Positions 18,774 to 27,381 of a stretch of 27,381 nt of DNA are shown in pieces. Positions within the stretch are counted from its first letter, which is position 1, and each line of letters starts with the position of its first letter. The notes below the pieces were generated by a model, which saw only the letters and a program-made list of their open reading frames with translations, searched no databases and was not told the DNA's origin. A program made the translations under genes and the position numbers. The stretch is from Parachlorella kessleri (lineage: Eukaryota; Chlorophyta; Trebouxiophyceae; Chlorellales; Chlorellaceae). Location of the stretch: positions 1 to 27,381 of the forward strand of contig BBXU01002801.1 in the NCBI GenBank assembly GCA_001598975.1. Direction: 5' to 3'.

Positions 18774-20252
18774 ATGCTGGGGGTGCAGGACCTCCTGTGG
18801 AGGGAGCTGCAAGACCTGCAGCCACATTCCCCAAGAGCGCCAGCAGCAGCGATACTTGCGCCGCCTGCCCCGCCCACCTACTCCCAGCCCTCCACGCCCC
18901 TCGCTGCAGCAGGGGGTGGTGGGCAGGCAGGCGCGGCAGCCGCCGCCTCTTTCACAGTCTACTGCAACCAGAAGAGGGCCAAGTCGGACGCCCTGGTCGA
19001 CTGGTTTGTCATCTCGACGTACGGCTTTGCCATCGCCCGCTGGTGGCATGCCATGCCTGCCCACTGCGTGGCAGCCTTCGTGGGACACCTGGCGCTGAGC
19101 CTGCTGCGCCAGGTCTGGTATGCCCTCAGCCCTGGCAGCTACCTGCGGTGGAGGGAGGTGCCCGTGGCAATCCAGACGGCCGCCACCCTGGCCAGCCCCA
19201 TCCCCACTGTGGTGCTACTTGATATGGTGCGGCCTGCCAGCGTTAGTGACAGACATGTGGGGCAGCCTAGCACAGACTGCATGTTGTTGCAAACCATGTT
19301 GCATGTCCAGGGCAGCTGCGCTGACGAGCACAGGTTCAACCGCCGGTAGCCAGGCTGCCTGTGGCAGGTTAGATACCCCTCGCTGACCAAACCCATAGTC
19401 TGGGGTGGGCCCTCGAGACCTGTGTGTTAGGTCCTCTAACTTCGCCTCTTCAGGCGCCCTGGCTGCTGTTGTCCTGCTGTGCAGGCGCGCGCCCTGGGCG
19501 ACACCATGACCCGGCTGGGGCTGGGGAGCACCGCCCCGGCCACCCTGCTGGCGCACCCCGCCGTCTTCATGTCAGGCGTGTTCTTCGTCAGCCGTGCCCA
19601 GAAGATGGCCATCATGGCCCTGGGATACCGTACCCGCCTGTGGCTGCACCTGCCCCTCCACACAGCCATGCTGGTCCTGTGCTCCACGCACATGCCCAGC
19701 GTGTGCGCACAGCTGTTGAAGGGCTCAGGACCCGAGCGCACCTGCAGCCTGGCCGTGCTGGGCATGTGGCGCCAGGCGTTCTCCACGCTGAGCGCGCTGC
19801 CCCTGCTGTACTCCCTGCCCACCCAGCCCCCCGTCCTGCCGCCGCCCACCCAGCAAGAGTCCCCCACCCTGTGCAGCTGTGTGCTGACAATGATCATGCT
19901 GGCGGCGGGGTACTTGCTGCCTATGGCCGCCAATGTGGTGTGGGAGAGCCGTGAGTGGGTGGCGTACCGCCGGCAGCAGGCGCAGCATGAGCTTGTGGAG
20001 CAGCAGCGGCAAGGGGCAGCTTCCAGGGAGGCGCAGCATGGCGTAGGGAGGACCCGTGGCACTGGCGTTGCGGCAGGGGAAGCAGCTAGGGAGCCGCGTG
20101 TGGCGCTGGGTGTGCCCAAGTGGCTGGCGGCGACGGTGTATGAGAGCGTGTGGGAGTTGGCGGGGGGTGACCAAGGCATGGGGTGGCACGCTGGTGTGGT
20201 GTGGGTGCTGCTGCTGGGGGCGATCTGGCTGGGCATCTCGTCCACATGCTGA
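18774..20252 (+). CDS. Polytopic membrane protein, unknown function
   Basis: Two exons join in phase 0: 18774-19226 (151 codons, donor GTGCGG) and 19485-20252 (255 codons plus stop, acceptor TGTGCAG), giving 406 residues. The N-terminal 60 residues are Ala/Pro/Gly-rich and might include a transit peptide. Hydrophobic segments follow at about 74-91, 97-117 and 129-150 in exon 1. Exon 2 adds segments around TLLAHPAVFMSGVFFVS, LWLHLPLHTAMLVLC, SCVLTMIMLAAGYLLPMAA and GVVWVLLLGAIWLGI at the very C terminus, so six or seven membrane passes. Between the last two is a charged Gln/Arg/Glu stretch that may form a coiled coil (YRRQQAQHELVEQQRQ). No catalytic motif or known family is recognised. An upstream exon is possible. 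Confidence 0.65.
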
Positions 20253-21419
20253 ATCTCACTCAAATGCGGAGTGGGGCCGGAGGGGGTGGGGGGAGGGGCA
20301 GGTAGCAAGGGCAAACCCCAACAAAGCAAGATGTGGCTGAGGTGGTGTAGGAAGGCAGGTGTGCATGCGTGGCCATGCGTTTGGGTTTGATCTGACTAAA
20401 GAACTAGGTGATGGTGGCAGCTAGCACCATGGAAAGAGTGAGGGTTGCGGTGTGTCAGGGCCGGTTGCAGGGTGCTAGAAAGAAGGTTCAAGCTGCATGT
20501 GCCGCCGCGGAGTGGAACTTGAGTGATATGCAAGATGCAAGACTTGGTGCATACACTACTTGAAATTTCATTTGAGCGGCATCTTGCTGTGTGGAGTGCC
20601 TTGCTGTGGAAGCGTGCCTTGCTGCATGTTTAAGAGTCACTACTAGTAGTGCCCCAGGTGCCTCCAGAAACCCACATTTCCCCAATACTAGATCTGTAGT
20701 ATAATCTGCTCCTTTTGGCATGGTTTTGCTTGGTGCATGTGCTGCTGTGCTTGCCTTTACTCTGCTTCTTGTCTGCTTTGCGTCTCTCAACCAGCCTTGC
20801 AAGTCAAGTCTTCCTTATCTCGAGGACAGCTTAAACTCCGTTACGTGCGTCCTTCCTTCGTAGGCCTTGTTGACTAGCAGTACCAGGCCTGCCAGACCTC
20901 AGGAAGGACCAACACAAGCGCACTGTTGGCTTCATCCCGAGTTGAAGGAGCCACAGTACGGGTGCACATCACTAGCAAAGACACCCTCACTGGACTAGAC
21001 CCTAGGCTGATGCGCCCATAGACAACAGCCGTGCCTAACCTCTGTTTGGAGCCTTTGTTACGGGCCTGCCCAACCGCACAAGTTTGCATCCATGAGCCAT
21101 GTGGTACTACGTGATGCCATACAAAGCACGGCTCACTCAGAAATTGGTCCCTTTATTCAACGCCTGACATGTGACATGCCTGCCCTACAGGGCGTGCGCT
21201 AGGGGCGTGAGCTGTCTTTGGCGCCTTTTAGGCTTGCTGTACCTGCCAGCTGGCAGGCTCCGGTCTGAAGCCGCCCCACAGGGGTAGAAAACACAGAGAG
21301 CGCAGCTGATCAGGCATTCTACTCTTTCAGCGCTCAGCAATCAGCCATAGCTACAACTCGTGACGCCTCTCGCTCCTTGTGATCTCGTTTGACGACCAGC
21401 ACCTTCCTCCCTGATCGTC
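20253..21419. other. Intergenic region upstream of PEPCK
   Basis: No gene or RNA was found. It contains the 3' flank of the membrane-protein gene and the presumed promoter and 5' UTR of PEPCK. No TGTAA was found just downstream of 20252 and no TATA box was found close to 21420. Confidence 0.5.
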
Positions 21420-24400
21420 ATGGTTGGCGTCACCGCAGCCTAGTAAGTACTGTGCGCAGCGCATGTTTCAGTCAAGAAGCTCGTGCCGTGCGGAGCGGTG
21501 CCTAGATGACACTTGATGCGAGCCGCCAGCCTGCAATTGTGCCCGATCTGTAGCTTAGCGACCTGGCAGCTTACGCTGACCTTTGATTAGCAGCATCAAG
21601 GCTACTTAACTTTCCAGGGGTCGTTGATTGCCCGCTTGCAAGCCCCACGACCGTGCCCTGGTCCTGATGCGTGCCTTGTTGTCCGGGCCAACAGGAGGCA
21701 ATGATCTTAGGGTTTGCCACCCTGCTGCCCTCTATGAGAACCCTCATGCAGTTCGTGTGCCCCAAGGCGCTAGGAGGGACCCCCATCAGCGCTTTATGCC
21801 GTATTGGCCTGCCAAGCCTTCTTCCCCACCCTCCACCGGCTTCCCCCAGCCCGGTGGCCCTTGACGCCTCTAAGCCCACAGCCCCCTCCCTGCCCCTCTT
21901 CTGCAGCCCGGGCCCCGGGAGCCCAAAGAAGGTCGTGCCAGTTGGCGCGGTAGAGGGCCTGGTGTCAGACGAGGCCCACCCCCCCAGGGCAGCCGACCTC
22001 GCGGAGCTTCATGCCCTTCAGAAGAAGACCGGCGGCGACAAAGCAGGTGGGAGCGGAATACATGACGTTGCTGCACCTTCTAAGCTAACAGTAAGGCAAG
22101 TAGTAGTGCCGGGATGGAGGGCATGAGCAGCTGAGCGCTTGCCCCGTGCTGGTGCTCCAATGCCGGTTAGGCCATGGTAAAGGGTACTTTGGGGCCTGGG
22201 ACTTGATACTGAAGGGCGGGCTGCATTGCTGGGTATCACACGTGCCGCCACCATCAGCAGCCAGCTTGGGACATGTGCTTGCAACCCTGACAGCGTCGTC
22301 ACCATGTCACCTTCTCACTGGGGTCGTGGCTGTGCTGTGTCTTCCTTGGCTGCAGGCAAGGCCGGCATGCAAGCCTCGGTGGCCGCCACCCTTCAGTCCT
22401 CCGTCAAGGAGCCCAAGGTGGGTAAGGGGTACATCTTTTTTCAAGCTGGGGACCCCCAGTCAAAATCGGCCTATTTTCAGAGGGGGTGGGTGTTACACAG
22501 CAGCAGGAGTCGCCTGCTCCCATTGTTTCTCTGCATCACCCCAGCCGTGCCATGTCATGCCCTGGCGCGGCGGTGTAGCAGCCCGCCTGCTTTCTTAGCC
22601 CGCCCAGCCTTGATGCTCAAGATGGTTGTTTCTGGGGAGGGCGGCACGCCCCATGCCAGGCTGCATGCAGCCTGTAGCGTTCCTGCAGCCGCTGCACACT
22701 CTGCGACCCCTTGGCACAGTGCTTTGTTTTGGCCCTCCCCTTGCAAAGCACGGTGAACTTACCCTGTCCACCCGGTCTTGCCCCATGCCCGAACTTTTTC
22801 TCGCCAACTCCTGGAGATTAAAGGTTTTTTTATCAGGCTGGGCGTCACTCCAACCCCGCCTGTCCTGCTGCCTGCCGCAGCATGTGCACATCCCCGCGGG
22901 CTCTCACACCCCCGAGGAGCAGTCTGAGCTGGCCCATGCCATGGTCAAAGACCTGGATGACATCCACCTCAGCCCCGCCGTCATCTACCACAACCTCTCG
23001 GTGGGTAACTCATTATCGTCCAGCCAGCTGTCCAGGAGCCGTCTTGCTGTGTGGACCTGCCGGCAGTTGCGCTTATGTGCAGAGTGGTTAAGGGCATTGG
23101 CTGGGCTGGAATGGAAAGCTTGGCCTCTCTCTTGGGGGTTACTTGCTTCTGCTGCCTGCAGAAGCCCCCCCCTGGTCTTTGCTGGCAGGGGCGCAGGGCA
23201 CTGCTGGCTCTTATCTTCTCAGACATTGCACGTACCGTGCGTATGCCCTGGTGTGACTCCCCAAGTCAACAGGCAGTAGGCAAACGCCTGCTTGCTTGTC
23301 ACCTACCTGGCTGTGGCCCACATTGATGACACAGTGGAGCCGTTTACTCATCATATCATGTATATGCTGCCTGCAGGTGGCGGAGCTGTATGGTAAGTGA
23401 CTCAACATCACTGGGAGTCAGGCTGCGCCGCCTTCCCAGCGCTGATGCCAAGGCATCTGACAAACGGCGCCTGGCTTGCGCAGAATGTCACTTCCACAGA
23501 CTTGCATATGAAGGCCAGTCTCAATTGTTCCGACTCCTGTTCTTGCATTGTCCGTGGTTGTGGTCTTTAACTAGGACCCCACCAGGAGCCTCCGTCCAAT
23601 AAGTGTGCCCTGCTGGTTGCAGAGCATGCACTGCGGTACGAGCCCAGCACGCACATCGTGAGCACCGCCGCGCTGGCCACGCTCTCCGGAGCCAAGACCG
23701 GCCGCTCCCCCAAGTAAGTCAAGCGTGGGCCTCTCCTAGGGGGGTGGCAACATTTGCAGCTGCTGTCTGCGCCCATCAGTTGGTCTTAGTGGGGCACATG
23801 CGCTAAATATATAACTTTCGTTAGGTCTAAGCTTGACCACACTTGCTCCCCAGGGCCAAGGGCGAGATAGTCCCACATATCCTTAATCCCCCTCCTTGAC
23901 AAAAACGCTACTTATTATTATTGCAGTGAGCATACTTACTGGTTATGAGTGTAGTACTCACTGCTTGTCTCTGGCCCGCAGGGACAAGCGCGTTGTGAGG
24001 GAGCCCGAGACCGAGAAGGATGTGTGAGTTGGCCTGCCCACCCAGCATACACTTGACTGCTCTATTTTGAACTCTAGCCGGATGGGCAGTGGCAGGCAAC
24101 TCCGCCTGCGCCCTCGGTCAAGTCCTTTATTATGCAACTATTCTTGGTATGTTGAGCTCATGGTCGGAGTGCCGTCGGACATCTTGACCTTGGACCTGAG
24201 GCTCCCAAGTAAGATGCATGGGAGACGCATCAGGGCTGCACTGGCATATGCACATGGGTTGCAGACCGGCGCTTTCGCCTGACTTTTGCTGTCACATTGG
24301 GTCATGCAGGTGGTGGGGCGCCGGCAGCCCCAACTACGAACTGGATGAGAAGTGAGTCGTGCCCGCTTGCACTGATTTACAGTGGCTTGCGATTGAAACT

Positions 24401-26772
24401 GCCAGGGCTGTGACAGAGTGCTTCTGCGCCAGCTATCTCCTTGTCCGGCCGCTGCTACCGGGCAGCAGCAAACGCTTGCCCAGCTCCAGTCAGTCGGTAA
24501 TACGAGCCGGCAGCGCTGCGTTGCTCTGGTAGCATTGGAATACAGCATGATTGAGCCTGACACCCCATGCCCTGCGCCCCTGCCTGCCCAAGCATAGTGA
24601 GTAACCTTGGCTCCCTGCCTGCCTGCTCACAGGACCTTCATCCTGAACCGTGAGCGCGCCGTGGACTACCTCAACACCCTGGACCGCATCTACGTCTTCG
24701 ACGGCTACGCGGGGTGAGGCTTGCATAAGGACTCCAGGAGACTGTTTCTCCATTTTGGCTGGCTCTGCGGCGCGAAAGGCTTCCCGTTGCAGCGCTTGAG
24801 AGGATACTCGGGCCGCTTCCCACTATGCCGCGCCGGCTTCGTGGGAAGAGTGCAAGCAAAGAAGCCGCCAATCTCGTCTCAAAACTTCCAAGCTATGCTC
24901 AGTCCGGAGTGCTTGCTTTTGGCTGGTGCCAGAGCTGTGCATACACACATGCAGTAGCTACCTGCAGCTTCTGTGCCTTACCCACTCACCCCCCATGGCG
25001 CTGCAGGTGGGACACTGAGGCGCGGTACAAGATCCGCATCGTGTGCGCCCGCCCCTACCACGCGCTGTTCATGAACAACATGCTCATCCGGCCGACCGAG
25101 GCGGAGCTGGCCAACTTCGGGTGAGCGGCACAGCACAGCACAGAACAGCGCAGCGCGTGGGGCCTGTGGCTAGGTTTTGTGTGCTGGACCCCCCTCTGGT
25201 ACTGCAGTGCATGCCGGCAGGGGGGTGTGCTTGCAGATTCTTGAATGGCAGAGGTGCAGAAGCTACACTAGTGAGCCGGCCTGGGTACTGTCGCACTCTT
25301 TGGTTGACCTTGCTCTCTAGGTATGGTGCATGGCGACAAGCTTCCAGCTTGCATGTCCTGCGGCTTGTCAAAGTCCTAGAAAGCCAGGAATTCCCAGAGC
25401 CTCTGTGCTTGGTGTCTTGGGGAAGTGATGCTGCAGCATCAGGTGTCAATGCCCTCGCCTCGTGCCACGACTGCCACACCCCTTCTGTTTCTAGTGCCGG
25501 CCTTACACTTTGCTGCCGCCTTCCCCACATATCCACAGGCACCCCGATTTCACCATTCTCAACGGTGGCGCCTTCCCCGCTAACCGCTACACCTCCTACA
25601 TGACATCCTCCACATCCATCGATGTGTCTCTGAAGCACCGCGAGATGGTGGGTGGTCCTCTCGTCACCACCAAAATGGCTCTTGGTCGCGGAGCTCCTCC
25701 GGTGATTGGTTGCTGTCAACTGCATGTAGTGCAGCTCTGCCATTCTTCTTCAGATGACGTTTACTTTTAAACGCACGAGCATTTGGGTTGCTTACCTGCT
25801 CAGCGTAACGCCCTCTGCATGCGAGGCCCAACCTTGTCAACCCTCTCTCAGATTGTGGCTGGCGGCTTACTGGTGTCATGCCTTAGAAGTGGTTGCTTGG
25901 TGCAGGTGATCCTGGGCACCCAGTACGCTGGGGAGATGAAGAAGGGCGTGTTCACCCTCATGAACTACATGGTGAGCCACACAGCCAGCTTGCAAGCCAG
26001 CCAGCCAGGCAACACGAGAGCGACAGCAATGCCAGCCTGGGACGACGCGCGGCTTGGTTGTGCCAGTTGGCCGCTTGCTTGCAGACAAGAGTTGGGCAGG
26101 GCTCAGCAATATGGGTGGATAAGCACTTGCAGCAGTACAGTGGGGGCGCATGCACTGGCCGTACCGCCAGCTTGACTGCTGCAAGCTGCCCAGCAATGTG
26201 GGTTTAAACAGAGTGCATCTCTCTCCGTGTGCACTATTCCGGCTGCCAGTGTCTTGCTGATGCCAGACAGAGCGTAGAGGCTGCGCAGTCAATGTTATAA
26301 CTATGTTAATGTCGGGCCTCCTGACTGCAGCTGCCTAAGAGGGGCATCCTGTCGCTGCACTCCGGCTGCAATGAGGGCCCCGAGGGTGACGTCACACTCT
26401 TCTTTGGCCTCTCTGGTGAGTCTGCTTGGCCTACTCATTTAGTGGTGGCTCTTAGGTGGGAGGGCGACGAGACGCCTACATACCGCCGTATGTGTCCCAG
26501 CGAGACCCTTTTTGTGCCGGCTGGACGGGAGAAGCCTTGGCATGAGCAGCGCCCACAGCGTCCTTGTTTAGGGAACCCGCCTTCCTCCCTCAACTCAATG
26601 CTGACCTGGAGCATTTGACACTACTTCTGAGGGCATTGGAACACACACCAGGCCCCCCTCTGACCCCTGCCCTGTTGTCTCGCTCGCTGCAGGCACCGGC
26701 AAGACCACCCTGTCTGCCGACCCCAAGAGGCCGCTGATCGGCGACGACGAGCACGGCTGGGGCGACAACGGG

Positions 26773-26811
<39 letters not shown>

Positions 26812-27381
26812 GGGCTCAAGAAGGTGAATGGCGTGGGGCAGCGGCAGGCCCTGGGGGAGGTGGGGCCAAGTGCTCCTACGGCTGGTTGGGTATGAGTACC
26901 TTGCCCCGCTCCCACAAACTTCACAAGTTCACACAACCGTTCCAGCCGCCGCCCTAGGGACTTGGGCGCCACCTTAGCGGGGCTTGGCCACCGTGGGTAT
27001 GCTGGCGGCCACCCAGGTGTCAGCAATTCTCATTAGTGGCCGCCAGTCACCTAAGCTTGGTGACCGGCGGGTCAGGGCACCTGATCTGGTCAAAAAACAG
27101 TTCTTCTCACGCCAAAACCTGGGTTCCCGCCGGGTGCAGGAGAACGAGCCTGAGATCTGGGATGCCATCCGGTACGGCACCATCCTGGAGAATGTGGTGT
27201 TTGACGAGGAGACACGCGTGGTGGACTTTGAGGCCAGGTGGGGTCACGGAAGCGTTGCGAAGGTTGTGGGCCTAGCTAGACCTGCACGGTAAATGCCACA
27301 GGCGGGGTGCTGCGTCCGGCAAGGGTGAAGGCACTGCGAGGTTTGAGCCTACAACCTGTGTGTTTGACCCTCCCTTACCCC
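21420..27381 (+). CDS. PCK1: ATP-dependent phosphoenolpyruvate carboxykinase, 3' end missing
   Basis: Fifteen exons join in frame: 21420-21442, 21907-22046, 22356-22417, 22881-23000, 23377-23392, 23623-23713, 23982-24023, 24310-24351, 24633-24713, 25007-25120, 25539-25647, 25906-25971, 26331-26415, 26693-26823 and 27140-27237, giving about 406 residues; the C-terminal part (perhaps 150 residues) lies beyond the window. PEPCK converts oxaloacetate and ATP to phosphoenolpyruvate, CO2 and ADP. Diagnostic motifs: TGRSPKDKR (146-154), [13 protein letters not shown], the P-loop [11 protein letters not shown] (328-338) and the ATP-PEPCK signature [16 protein letters not shown] (345-360), then NIEGGCYAK and [10 protein letters not shown]. 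The N terminus has the plant-like [15 protein letters not shown]. The first exon supplies only MVGVTAA plus a split Tyr, with no obvious transit peptide, so a cytosolic enzyme is likely. The symbol follows plant usage. Confidence 0.95.
23377..23392 (+). other. 16-nt microexon of PEPCK
   Basis: The exon reads VAELY plus one base, with CTGCAG before it and GTAAGT after it. It is needed to bridge YHNLS and EHALRYEP with phase 0 in and phase 1 out; without it the frame shifts and the conserved Leu-Tyr-Glu stretch is lost. Confidence 0.85.

Noticed and set aside
19436..20329. 297-codon open frame on the minus strand
   Set aside because: It is antisense to the membrane-protein exon and shows no domain; GC-rich exons often leave the opposite strand open.
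25084..25743. 219-codon minus-strand frame across PEPCK
   Set aside because: It spans a PEPCK intron and its two flanking exons in antisense and has no recognisable motif.

Overview
The window looks like nuclear DNA of a GC-rich, intron-rich green alga (Chlorophyta). Genes are split by GT-AG introns of mostly 100-460 nt whose phases join cleanly. Donors are mostly GTGAGT/GTAAGT-like and acceptors mostly CTGCAG. Putative poly(A) signals are TGTAA rather than AATAAA. Proteins are rich in Ala/Pro/Glu low-complexity tracts. No operons, ribosome-binding sites, tRNA, rRNA, CRISPR array or complete transposon was seen. All exon models were made by eye from reading frame, splice sites and family knowledge.

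Layout. 1-208 (+): last exon of a PHD-finger protein, cut by the window edge. 2138-1045 (-): two-exon DUF3431 protein with an N-terminal membrane anchor, convergent with the PHD gene. 2139-4324: mostly empty, with one coding-like island near 3580. 8713-4325 (-): eight-exon gene for an acidic, Ala/Glu/Pro-rich protein with a hydrophobic segment near its C terminus. 9359-11140 (+): an unrecognised gene whose last four exons are well supported. 11502-13850 (+): a single long exon encoding a protein with a C-terminal RS (Arg/Ser) domain, preceded by an AT-rich palindromic patch. 17571-15076 (-): secreted AA15-type lytic polysaccharide monooxygenase joined by a Pro/Thr linker to a CBM14-like chitin-binding domain. 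17764-18442: weak coding signals only. 18774-20252 (+): two-exon polytopic membrane protein of unknown function. 21420-27381 (+): ATP-type phosphoenolpyruvate carboxykinase, 15 exons in the window including a 16-nt microexon, cut off by the right edge.

The genes do not form one pathway. The two with clear biochemistry are the chitin-directed LPMO (extracellular) and PEPCK (central carbon metabolism). I see no cassette resembling a new multi-gene system. The most interesting signals are the AA15-CBM14 architecture with a possible duplicated or cassette exon, the PEPCK microexon, the phase-0 modular exons of the acidic protein, the perfect AT-rich inverted repeat before the RS-domain gene, and a short dispersed repeat shared by two intergenic regions.
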